In this document: one piece after another, positions 1 to 11,000 of the stretch
Position numbering within the stretch: position 1 is the first letter of the stretch
Layout: each line of letters begins with the position of its first letter
NCBI GenBank assembly: GCA_030035585.1
Contig: CM057461.1
Location: forward strand, 174,293,624 to 174,357,623
Direction of reading: 5' to 3'
Source of the DNA: Dugong dugon
Taxonomy: Eukaryota; Chordata; Mammalia; Sirenia; Dugongidae
DNA: 64,000 nucleotides
Translations under genes and position numbers: made by a program
Notes under the pieces: model-generated
Databases searched by the model: none
What the model was told of the DNA's origin: nothing
Seen by the model: the letters and a program-made list of their open reading frames with translations, nothing else

Positions 1-260
1 TACTGACCCGCTCTGGTGGCTGTAGTAAGTGCCACAAACAACCTGTCCCAGTAACTCCTCTTCAGCTAGACCTGCCCTGCCATACCATATCTGAGTAACT
101 GCCCCTGCCAGTCGAAGAAGGAGGCGAAAAGTATTGTGCCCACAGACGAACAAACAACAAAGAACACACAGTCTGCCTGCTCAGACATAGCCAAATTTTT
201 TTTAAAAAAGGGACGAAACAAACAAATCTACAATCAATAAACGAGAAAAATAACTACTGA

Positions 261-1305
261 ATGCACCGAAGACAGCAGACAATAACAAAACATTTACAAA
301 AACAGGACAGGATGGTTCCAGTAGGCGTCCAAAATAAAACACCAGATGACTCTCATGTGGAAGAAAATGCGCTAGAACTACCTGATAGGGAATTCAAATC
401 TCTAATACTCAGAATTATCCAAGAACTGAGGCAAAAAGCTGACAAACATGAGGAAAAAATAGAAAAATTCATGGAAAATACGGACAAAAAATTGGAAGAA
501 TTCAGGAAAACAATGCAGGAAAAAAAGGCCAAATTAAATTCACAACTAGAAATTATACAAGGACAACAATTAGAAATCCAAAAGATAAACAACAAGATTT
601 CAGAAATGGACGACATCATGGAAGGGCTGAGAAGCACATTTGAAATGGTGGAGACAGGATCAGTGGAATTGAAGACAAACACTTGGATACAAGTCTGAGG
701 AAAACTCAGAAAAAAGAACAAAGAAAAATGAAGAGAACCTGAGAGTTATGTGGGACACAATCAAAAGCAAAAATCTGTGAGTGATTGGATTTCCAGAACA
801 GGGGGAGAAAACAGAAAACACAGAGAGGATCACTGAGGAACTGCTGACAGAAAACTTCCCCAATATCATGAAAGAAGAAAAGCTGGCCATCCAAGAAGCT
901 CAACGAACCCCATATAGAAGAGACCCCAAAACAAAATCACCAAGGCATATCATATTCACACTCGCCAAAACCAAAGACAAACAAAGAATCCCGAGAGCAG
1001 CTCGTGTAAAACAAGAAGTCACATACAGAGGAGAAACAATAAGACTAAGCTCAGTTTATTCGGCAGAAACCATGCAGGCAAGAAGGCAATGGGATGACAT
1101 ACATAAAATCTTCAAAAAAAAAAAATGCCAGCGAATAAAAATATACCCTGCAAAACTCTCATTCAAATTTGATGGTGAAATTAGGTCATTTCCAGATAAA
1201 CAGAAATTAAGGGAATATGTAACATTCAAACCAAACTTACAAGAATTATTAAAAGGAGTTCTTCGATCTGAGGACAAACAGCTTCAGCTCACAGGCAGAA
1301 CCTAG
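261..1305 (+). pseudogene. L1 ORF1 (RNA-binding chaperone), broken
   Basis: This is L1 ORF1, whose product in intact elements is a trimeric RNA-binding protein that coats L1 RNA. The N-terminal part (261-698) encodes a long charged stretch rich in E, K, Q and I, typical of the ORF1p coiled coil. The reading frame shifts between about 690 and 720. The rest continues in another frame to the TAG at 1303-1305, with an in-frame TGA at 778-780 that looks like a CpG-decayed CGA arginine codon. The C-terminal part contains GFPEQGEK, an RRM-like segment and the ARRQWDDI motif characteristic of L1 ORF1p. The ATG at 261 gives the expected N terminus, and the total of about 345 codons is normal for mammalian ORF1. 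The breaks make it non-functional as it stands. Confidence 0.9.
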
Positions 1306-1730
1306 GATGCAGGATCGTACGAGCCAGATACCAATCTAGGAAATGAACTCTCGAGGACTATCCAAAACCAAAAGAAATACAACACGGAATCAGAGCAGTT
1401 AATCAGTAAATGACAACAACAACAAAACAATAAAAGAGGGAATAAACAGCATAGGTATAGAACCTTCTAATGGAGAGGAAGGCAAGCCAATACCAAGTAA
1501 TGGTAGACTGCTTCAAACTTAGAAAGATAAGGGTAGATTTTATGCTAACCACAAAGAAAGTTAACAAACATACTCATAAAAAAAAAAAAGGAAAAACATA
1601 AAGTCTCAGCAAAAACAAAACCTACAAAAACAAAAGAAATGGAAAAAAAATTCACAAATAAAAGTAACCCAGCACAAGAGAGTAAGAAGAACAAAGAAAA
1701 CGTCAGCACCACAAAAAAAAGCACTACAAA

Positions 1731-4700
1731 ATGACAGCAACAAATCCACATCTATCAATAATTACACTGAATGTAAATGGACTCAATGTACACATAAAGA
1801 GACGGAGAGTGACAGAATGGATCAGAAAACAGGATCCATCAATATGCTGTCTACAGGAGACACACCTTAGAAACAAAGATGTGAATTTATTAAAAGTCAA
1901 AGGTTGGAAAAAAATATATCATGCTAACAACTACCAAAAAAGAGCAGGAGTGGCAATTCTAATCTCAGATAAAATAGATTTTAAAACGAAATCTACCATA
2001 AAAGACAAAGAAAGACACTATATAATGATTAAGGGGACAATCCATCATGAAGACATAACCATAATAAACATCTACGCACCCAATGACAGGCTCCAAAATA
2101 CATAAGACAAACTCTAACAACACTGAAAAGAGAAATTGACAGTTCCACAATAATAGTAGGAGATTTCAACACACCACTCTCAGTAAAGGACAGAACAACT
2201 AAGAAACTCAGCAAAGATACAGAAGACCTCATAGACATATATAGAACACTCCATCCAACTGCTGCAAAGTACACATTCTTTTCCAATGCACATGGAACGT
2301 TCTCCAGAATAGACCACATCTTAGGCCACAGAGCAATCCTCAACAAGGTCCAAAACGCTGAGATAATTCAAAGTATCTTCTCTGACCACAATGCCATCAA
2401 GGTAGAAATTAACAACAGAAAGAGCAAGGAAAAAAATCAACTACATGGAAACTGAATAATACCCTGCTTACACATCACTGGGTAATAGAACAAATCAGAG
2501 ATGGAATCAAAAAATAACTAGATTCAAATGAGAATGAAAACACATCACAGCAAAATCTTTGGGACACAGCAAAGGCAGTCCTCAGAGGACAATTTATAGC
2601 AATAGATGCACATATCAAAAAAGAAGAAAGGGACAAAATCAAAACATTAACTACAGAACTCAAACAAATAGAAAGAGAACAGCAAAAAAAGCCCACAGCC
2701 ACGGGAAGAAAAGAAATAGTAAAGATCAGAGCAGAAATAAATGAAATAGAGAACAGAAAAACAGTAGAAAGAATCAACAAAACCGAAAGTTGGTTCTTTG
2801 AAAGAATCAACAAAATCGACAAACCACTGGCCAGACTGACGAAAGAAAAACAGGAGAGGACACAAATAACCCAAATAAGAAATGAAATGGGGGACATTAC
2901 AACAGACCCAACCAAAATAAAAAGGATAATAACAGAATATTATGAAAAACTATACTCCAACAAATTTGAAAACCTAGAGGAAATGGATAAATTTCTAGAA
3001 ACACACAGCCTACCCAAACTACAACAAAGTGATGCTGAAAATCTGAAGAGACCCATAACAAGAGAAGAGATTGAAAAGGTAATAAAAAAAACTCCCAACC
3101 AAAAAAAGCCCTGGCCCAGATGTCTTCACTGGAGAATTCTACAAAACATTTACAGAAGAGCTTGTACCAGTACTACTCAAGGTATTTCAGAGCATAGAAG
3201 CGGAAGCAACACTTCCAAATTCATTCTATGAAGCCAGCATAATGCTGATATCAAAACCAGGCAAAGACATCACAAAAAAAGAAAATTATAGACCAATATC
3301 TCTCCTGAATACAGATGCAAAAATTCTCAACAAAATTGTAGCCAATAGAATTCAGCATCATATCAAAAAAATAATACACCAGGACGAAGTAGGATTCATA
3401 CCAGGTACACAAGGATGGTTCAACATTAGAAAATCAATCAACATAATCCACCACATAAATAAAAGGAAAGAAAAGAATCACATGATCATCTGAATTGACA
3501 CAGAAAAGGCATTTGACAAAGTCCAACACCCATTTCTGATAAAAACTCTCAATAAAATAGGTATAGAAGGGAAACTTCTCAATGTAATAAAGGGCATCTA
3601 TGCAAAACCAACAGCCAACATCATTCTTAATGGAGAGAGGCTGAAAACATTCCCCTTGAAAACAGGAACAAGACAAGGATGCCCTTTATCACCACTCCTA
3701 TTTAACATTGTGCTGGAAGTTCTAGCTAGAGCAATAAGGCAAGAAAAAGAAATCAAGGGCATCCAAATTGGTAATGAAGAAGTTAAACTGTCCCTGTTTG
3801 CAGATGATATGGATACTATACATAGAAAACCCTAAAGACTCCATGAGAAATCTATTAGAACTGACAGAAAGATTCAGCAGAGTAGTAGGATACAAGATAA
3901 ACATTCAAAAATCAGTTGGATTCCTATACACCAATAAGGAGAATGATGAAAAGGAAATCAGGAAAACAATACCATTTATAAAAGCCCCTAAAAAGAAAAT
4001 ATTTAGAAATAAATCTGACCAGGGATGTAAAAGACCTATACAAAGAAAACTACAAAGCACTACTGCATGAAACCCAAAGGGATCTACATAAATGGAAAAA
4101 CATACCATGCTCATGGATAGGCAGCCTCAACACTGTGAAAATGACAATTCTACCCAAAGCAATTTACAAACACAACGCAGTCCCGATCTAGATACCAACA
4201 ACATTCTTCAAAGAGATGGAAAAACTAATTATTAACTTTATATGGAAAGGGAAGAAGCCCCGAATAAGTAAAGCACCACTGAAGAAGAGGAATCAAGTTG
4301 GAGGACTCACACTACCTGACTTGAGAACCTACTATACAGCTATAGTAGTCAAAACAGCCTGGTACTGGTACAACAACAGACGCACTGACCAATGGTACAG
4401 AATTGAGAACCCAGATGTAAATCCATCCACCTACGGTCACCTGATCTTCGACAAGGGCCCAAAGTCCATCAGATGGGGAAAAGACAGTCTTTTTAACAAA
4501 TGGTGCTGGCAAAACTGGATATCCATCTGCAAAAAATTGAAACAGGACCCATACCTCACACCATATACAAAAACTAACTCAAAATGGATCAAAGACCTGA
4601 ATATAAAGCGTAAAACTATAAAGTTCATAGAAGAAAAACTAGGACCAACACTTCAGGCCTTAATACATGGCATTAACAGGATACAAACCATAACCATCAA

Positions 4701-5523
4701 CGCACAAAACCCAACAGATAAGCTAGACAACTGGGATCTTCTAAAAATCAAACACCTATGCTCTTCAAAAGACTTCACCAAAAGAGTAAAAAGAGAACCT
4801 ACAGACCGGGAAAAAATTTTTGGACAGTACAAGTCAGACAAAGGTCTAATCTCCATAATCTACAAGAAAATCCAATACCTCTACAACAAAAAGACAAATA
4901 ATCCTATTAAAAAATGGGCAAAGGAAATGAACAGACACTTCACCAAATAAGACATTGAAATGGCCAACAGACACATGAGGAAATGCTCGTGATCACTAGC
5001 CATTAGAGAAATGCAAATTAAAATCACAATGAGATACCATCTCACCCCGGCATTATTGGCATGAATCAAAAACACTGGAAATAACAAATGTTGGAGGGGC
5101 TGCGGGGAGATCGGAACACTTATGCACTGCTGGGGGGAATGCAAAAGGATACAACCTTTTTGGAAAATGATATGGCGCTTCCTCAGAAAGCTAGAAATAG
5201 ACATACCATTCAATCAAGTAATACCACTCCTAGGAATATATCCTAGAGAAATAAGAGTCATCACTCGAATAGACGTATGCACACCTATGTTCATGGCAGC
5301 ATTGTTCACAATAGCAAAACGATGGAAACAACCTAGATGCCCATCAACAGATGAATGGATAAACAAACTATGGTACATACACACAATGGAGTACTATGTA
5401 ATGAGGAAGAACAACAATGAATCTGTGAACCATCTCATAACACGGATGAAACTGGAGGACATTATGCTGAGTGAAATAAGTCAATCACAAAAGGATAAAT
5501 ATTGTATGAGACCTCTATTCTAA
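1731..5523 (+). pseudogene. L1 ORF2 (endonuclease and reverse transcriptase), broken
   Basis: This is L1 ORF2. The N-terminal apurinic-type endonuclease is visible from 1731 with the motifs LNVNGLN, CLQETHL and INIYAPN. A one-base loss near 2089, relative to the copy at 14106-14681, ends the frame at 2105. Reverse transcriptase follows, with [10 protein letters not shown] near 3280 and the FADDM catalytic box at about 3798-3812. An extra G right after that box, relative to the copy at 40060, shifts the frame again. The C-terminal part is open at 4216-4950, where a GAA-to-TAA change ends it, and again at 5122-5523, which carries part of the terminal Cys/His region (HCWGECK). The ATG at 1731 follows a purine-rich leader, as in other L1s. 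It is a pseudogene with all domains recognisable. Confidence 0.93.
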
Positions 5524-6704
5524 AAAGCCATGAAAAAGTTCACACACAAAATGTAACAATCTTTGTTGGTCACAAGGGATGGGAGTGGTGGGGGTGGGGG
5601 AATATGAAACAGACAATAGGTAAGTTGTATCTCGGGTGAAGAGTGAGACAGTACACAATACAGGAGAAACTAGCACAACTTGTACTAGGAAAGGTCATGG
5701 AAGCCCCATAGACACATCCAAACTCCCTGAGGAACTGAATTGCTGGGCGGAGGGCTCTGGGGACCATGGTCTCAGGGAACATCTGGCTCAACTGGCATGA
5801 CACAGCTTATAAAGACAATGCTCTACTTTCTACTCACTCTACCTTGGTGAGTAGTGTCTGGAGTCTTAAAAGCCTGTGAGCAGCCATCTAAGATACTCCA
5901 CTGGTCTCATCCCTTCGGGAGCAAGAGAGAATGAAGAGAACAGGATACAAGGAAAAGATTAGTCCAAAGGACTAATGGACCACAGCTACCAAGGCCTCCA
6001 CTGGACTGAGTCCAGTAAAGCTAGATGGTGCCCAGCTACCACCACTGACTGCTGTGACCAGGATCACGACAGAGGGTTCTGGACAGAGCTGGAGAAGGAT
6101 GTAGAGCATAATTCTAACCCACAAAAAAAAGACCAGATTTATTTTGCCTAAAGGAGACTGGAGAAACCCCGAGAGTATGGTCCCCAGACACCCTTTTAGC
6201 TCAGTGGTGAAGTTACCTCCGAGGTTCACTGTTCAGCCTGGCAGTGGATAGCCCTCTAAAACCAAATGAGACTAACGAGGTACAGGAGTCCAATGACAAG
6301 GGCCAGAAAGCAGAAGGGAACAAGGAAGTTGGTGATAGGGAACCCAAGGTTGAGTAAGGATATTGTTGATGTGTTGTGAGATTGTTAACCATTGTCACTG
6401 GGCAACATTTGTAGTAACTGTAAAATGAGAAACTATTTTTTTCTGTAAGCCTTCATCTTAAGTGAGAATAACAGCACAATTGGAAGAGCGTCATCAATGT
6501 CACTGAACTGTGCATGTAGAAATTTTTGAAATGGTGTATCTTTGGCTATGTGTATTTTCACCATAAAGAAAAAAAGGTTGAGAAGTTAGAGGGTTGATAT
6601 TTTGTGGGGTTGTTAATAAATGTCATAAAACAACATGTGTACTTCTGTTTCATGAGAAACTATTTGTTCTGTAAGCCCTCACCTGAAGTATATTAAAAAA
6701 AAAA
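5524..6704 (+). other. L1 copy 1 3' UTR with G-rich tract and duplicated terminus
   Basis: The 3' UTR starts after the ORF2 stop. At 5576-5600 it has four G-runs (3, 3, 5 and 5 Gs) with short loops, a potential G-quadruplex. Two related terminal modules lie at 6347-6459 and 6575-6694. Each contains a TTGTTAA..ATGTCA-type segment, AGAAACTATTT and CTGTAAGCC, and they are separated by a linker at 6460-6574 that ends in ATTTTCACC plus an A-run. The linker resembles the terminus of older L1MA-type elements, as far as I can recall that family. The final A-run merges into the next L1. Confidence 0.8.
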
Positions 6705-8540
6705 GAATAATATATCCTGCAAAACTTTTTTTCAAATATGATGGTGAAATTAGGTCATTTCCAGATAAACAGAAATTAAGGGACTATGTAAAAACCAAAC
6801 CAAACTTACGAGACTTATTAAAGGAAGTCCTTCGATCTGAGAACAAACAAAATCAGACCACAGGTTGAATACAGGACACAGGATTGTACAAGCCAGATAC
6901 CAACCTAGGAAATGAACTCTTAAGGACTATGCAAAACCAAAAGAATTACAAAAGGGAACCTGAGAGGTTAATCTGCAAGTGACAACAGCATCAGAACAAT
7001 AAAAAAGGAAATAAACGGTGTAGATATAGAACCTTCTAATGGAGAGGAAGTCAAGCAATACCAAGTAATAATAGACTGGTTCAAATCTAGGAAGATAAGG
7101 GTAAATTTCAAGGTAACCACAAAGAAAGTTAACAAACCTACTCATCAAAATAAAGAAGAAAAACATAAAGTCTCAGTAAAAACAAAATCTACAAAAACAA
7201 AAGAAATGAAAAAAAATCCACAAACAAAAGGAACTCAGCACAGGAGAGTAAGAGGAACAAAGACAATGTCAGCACCACAAAAAAATCACTACAAAATGCA
7301 ATCCCACTCCTAGGAATATGTCCTAGAGAAATAAGAGCCATGACACTAATAGACATATGCACACCCATATTCACTGCAACACTGTTCACAATAGCAAAAA
7401 GATGGAAACCACCTAGATGCCCATCAACAGATGAATGGATAAACAAACTATGGTACATACACACAATGGAGTATTATACAAGATAAAGAACAATGATGAA
7501 TCTGTGAAGCATCTCATAACGTGGATGAAACTGGAGGATATCATGCTGAGTGAAATAAGTTAATCACAAAAGGACAAATATTGTATGAGGCCTCTACTGT
7601 ATATCTCATGTAAAAGTTTACACACAAAAAGAAACAATCTTTGTTGGTTATGAGGGATGGGAGGGGTGTGGGGGGAACTAAATAGATAAGTGGTAACTTT
7701 GGTGAAGTGTAAGACAGTACACAATACTGGGGAAGCCAGCACAGGTTGTAGAAGGAAAGCACATGGAAGCTCCATAGACACTTCCAAACTCCCTGTGGGA
7801 CTGAACTGCTGGGCAGAGGGCTGTGGGGACCATGGTCTTAGGGAACATCTAGCTGAATTGGCATAACATAGTTAATAAAGACAATGTTCTACATTCTACC
7901 TTGGCGAGTAGCATCTGGGATCTTAAAAGCCTGTGAGCAGCCATTTAAGATACTCCACTGGTCTCAACCCTTTGGGAGCAAGGGGGAATGAAGAGAACGG
8001 GATACAAGGAAAAGATTAGTCCAAAGGACTAATGGACCACAGCAACCAAGGTCTCCACCAGAATGAGTCCAGTAAGCTAGAAGGTGCCCGGCTACCACCA
8101 CTGACTGCTCTGACCGGGTTCACAATAGAGGGTCCTGGACAGAGCTGGAAAAGGATATAGAACAGAATTCTAACTCAGAAAAAAGACCAGATTTACTGGC
8201 CTGACAGACTGGAGAAACCCCGAGAGTATGGCCCCCTAACACCCTTTTAGCTCAGTGATGAAGCCCCTTCTGAAGTTCACCGTTAGGCCGGGGATTGGAC
8301 AGCCGCATAAAACAAAACAGGTCTAATGAGGCACAGTAGTCCAGGGACAAGGACTAGAAGGCAGGAGGGGGCAGGAAAGCTGGTGATAGGGAACCCAAGG
8401 TTGAGAAGGGACAGTGTTGACATGGCATGGGGTTGTCAACCATTGTCATAGGGCAATATGTGTACTAACTGTTCAACGAGAAACTATTTGTTCTGCAAAC
8501 CTTCATCTAAGGTACAAAAAAAAAAAAGAAAAGAAAAGAA
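6705..8540 (+). mobile_element. L1 copy 2: 5'-truncated and lacking almost all of ORF2 (HAL1-like)
   Basis: This element starts inside the C-terminal part of ORF1 (6720-6866, equivalent to about 1143-1300 of copy 1) and keeps the whole spacer to the ORF2 ATG at 7297-7299. It then jumps to sequence equivalent to about position 5220 of copy 1, so roughly 3.5 kb of ORF2 is missing. The remaining ORF2 C-terminus (7300-7590) has stops. The 3' UTR includes a G-rich tract at 7654-7675 and one terminal module at 8398-8513 with an A-rich tail. ORF1-only L1 derivatives are known as HAL1 elements. Whether this copy belongs to an amplified family or is a one-off deletion cannot be decided here. Confidence 0.85.
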
Positions 8541-8913
8541 TTATCTATGTCTATGTGAGATCAAATTGACAATAGCAACTCAAAAGTTTTGATGGGAAGT
8601 CTAGGGGACAGTGAGTTGAAGATAATGGTGATGGAATAATTTGGAAAAAGACAGTGAGAATAGCAGCACAACTGGAAGAATGTAATCGATGTCACTGAAT
8701 TGCACATGTAAAAACTTTTGAAATGGTGTAACTTTGGCTATGTATATTTTCACCAAAAAAAAGGTCCTCAAGGTCGAGAAGGGAGAGTGTTGACATGTCA
8801 TGGGGTTGTTAACCAATGTCATAAAACAATATGTGTACTGACTGTTAAATGAGAAACTATTTGTTCTGTAAACCTTCATCTAAAGTACAATAAAAAAAAT
8901 TTAAAAAAAAAGA
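8541..8913 (+). mobile_element. L1 3'-end fragment directly downstream of copy 2
   Basis: The segment contains an L1 terminus of the linker type (about 8635-8757, ending in ATTTTCACC and an A-run) followed by a second terminal module at 8770-8889 and an A-rich tail. Six bases, ATTATC, occur at 8540-8545 and 8913-8918 and could be a short TSD of an independent insertion. Alternatively, copy 2 itself has a long-spaced double terminus like the compact ones at 6347-6694, 42588-42943 and 61509-61870. Confidence 0.7.
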
Positions 8914-8918
8914 TTATC

Positions 8919-9952
8919 GGGGGCAATTAAGTCACGAATCTTCTTTTAAATGAATATAGAACGTCATTTCAGAGCAGAAAATGCAGATTTAAGAACGCAA
9001 ATATTCAGTCTCCAATAAGTCAAATATGTTTGAATGAGCATTAGAAACTGAAATTTGGAAGGCAGACAGCATTATCCTCTTTAGTCACAAAAAAGATAAC
9101 CAGATATAAAATAAATCAATTAATCATATATTTTAACACAAACAAAATGTGTGCTTATGATGTATGTCTTTATTCATCAAAAAAGCATATAAGACATCTT
9201 ATTTAAGGCAACCTTTTTAGATGAAGGAATAAATTAAGTTTTGTGGTCCAACTATTATTTTGAGAGAAGTCCTTTTCTGAAGGGCTTGAGTTTCTCTTTT
9301 TTTTTTTTTTTTGCATATGAGTGTGTTTAGAACATATGCGTATATAAGGCACAAAGTTAAGTTTGTTTTTGAATCATATACAGAATGAATGCTAGGGGCT
9401 ACAGAATATATATATGTATATAAAGTGTACAATCCAAAGTTTACCATCAAAACACTTACAAGAATTTTTTTCACTTGTAGGTACATTTAGATTTGGGAAT
9501 TTAAAGTAAAATTTAGAATGTTTGCATTTTGCCCTTCCCATGCCGTGAACAAAACATCATTTTTCCACACATGCTGAGTGTACCTCTAACTCATCACTAC
9601 CAAATTCTTATTCACTCATTCATTCATTCACGTGATAATTTATTGTGCACTGTTCTAAGGACTCTGGATTTACCTGAGAGCCCATCTGTTTATTGCTAGT
9701 AAAGGGTTATTATTCTCTGCAGGACACAGTAATACTTGTTTGTTAGTTTGCTTTTCTTTTTACATAGTTTCTAGTAACCATTCATCATCATTAGCAATAC
9801 TTACCCTAACTGTGTTGGGGTTATACTCATATGTTTAGTTTGACATATTCTGGGAAAATAAAAGTCCTTTACATTTATTTTATTAGAACTAAAAGTATAT
9901 ACGTAGAGATTCTATAAGTGATTTGGCAAAACAAAGTATTTTTTATATTTTA
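8919..9952. other. AT-rich non-coding stretch, no repeat recognised
   Basis: I see no gene or recognisable interspersed repeat. There is a T-run near 9298-9313, a short TA-rich patch near 9408-9422 and a short run of ATTC repeats near 9613-9629. Confidence 0.5.
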
Positions 9953-9968
9953 CTGATGTATGATTCTT
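9953..9968. repeat. Target-site duplication of L1 copy 4 (left copy)
   Basis: CTGATGTATGATTCTT here pairs with CTGATATATGATTTCTT at 17659-17675. They differ by one transition and one single-base indel. They flank the minus-strand L1 exactly at its A-tail side and its 5' end. Confidence 0.75.
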
Positions 9969-10022
9969 TTTTTTTCCTTTTATGCAATTTACTTTGTTTT
10001 TTAGTTTGTTTTGTTTATTGCT

Positions 10023-11000
10023 GTAGTTTAAATTAAGTTTACATTTAAAGTTACTCTCCCCTACAAAAATTTACACACACATTGTTATGTGACCCCAGCT
10101 GCTCTCCCCATACTGTGACAGCACACTCCTCCATTCTACTCCTGATTCCCCATGTCCATTCAACCAGCTGCTAACCCTCTCTGCCTTCCCATTTCACTTC
10201 CAGACAGAAGCTGCCCATTTAGTCTCTTGTATCTACTTGAGCTAAGAGGCACACTCCTGACGAGTATCACTTAATGTCCCACAGTCCAGTCCAATCCATG
10301 TCTGAAGAGTTGGCCTCAGAAATTGTTTTAGTTCTGAGCTGACAGAGCATCTGGGGCCAAGCTTTTGGGGTTCCTCCAGTCTCAGTCAGACCATTAAGTC
10401 TGGTCTTCTTATCAGAATTTGAGTTTTGCATCCCACCTTTCTCCTGCTCCATCAGGGATTCTCTGTTGTGTTCCCTGTCAGGGTGGTCATTGGTGGCAGG
10501 TGGGCACCATCTAGTTCTTCTGGTCTCAGGCTGATGAAGTCTCTGGTTTATGTGGCCCTTTCTGTATCTCAAGCTAATACTTTTGTTGTGTCTTTGGTGT
10601 TCTTCATTCTCCTTTACTCCAGGTGGTTGGGACCAGTTGATGTATCTTAGATGGCCGCTTGCAAGATTTTAAGACCCCAGACGCCACTCACTAAAGTAGG
10701 ATGCAGAACATTTTCTTAATAATCTTTGTTAAGCCAATTGACCTAGATGTCCCCTGAAAGCACGGTCCCCAGACTCCTACCTCTGCTATTCTGTCCATCA
10801 AAGTGTTTGACTGTATTCAGGAAACTTAGCTTTGGTTTAGTCCAGTTGTGCTAACTTACCCTGTAGTGTGTGCTGTCCTTCCCTTCACATAAGATAATTC
10901 TTATCTTCTGTCTACTTAGTAAATAACCCTCACACTCCCTTCCTACCCGCGTAACCATCAAAGAATGCTTTCTTCTGTATTTAAACCTATTCTTGAGTTC
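10023..11000 (-). other. 3' UTR of L1 copy 4
   Basis: This is the 3' untranslated part of the minus-strand L1. It matches the 3' UTRs of copies 1, 5 and 6 in order: the TAAAGACAATG-type segment, the ATCTTAAAAGCC-type segment, the AGACCAGA-type segment and the terminal part. Most of it has lost the G-runs seen in the younger copies. The ORF2 end near 11000 is approximate because the C-terminal frame is broken. Confidence 0.75.

Larger units (their letters stand above)
1..6704 (+). mobile_element. L1 LINE copy 1, nearly full length, left end outside the window
   Basis: A plus-strand L1 retrotransposon. Bases 1-260 are the end of the 5' UTR, 261-1305 is ORF1, 1306-1730 the inter-ORF spacer, 1731-5523 ORF2 and 5524-6694 the 3' UTR with an A-rich tail. 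All domains are in the canonical order. Both ORFs carry frameshifts and stops, so it is not autonomous. It is very similar to the truncated L1 at 40027-42961 over the shared part, and both have a duplicated 3' terminus, so they belong to one young subfamily. No TSD can be tested because the 5' end is not in the window. Confidence 0.95.

Noticed and set aside
7260-7310. ORF2 removal in L1 copy 2 by splicing
   Set aside because: Relatives have AG at the right edge but no GT donor at the left edge, so deletion is more likely.
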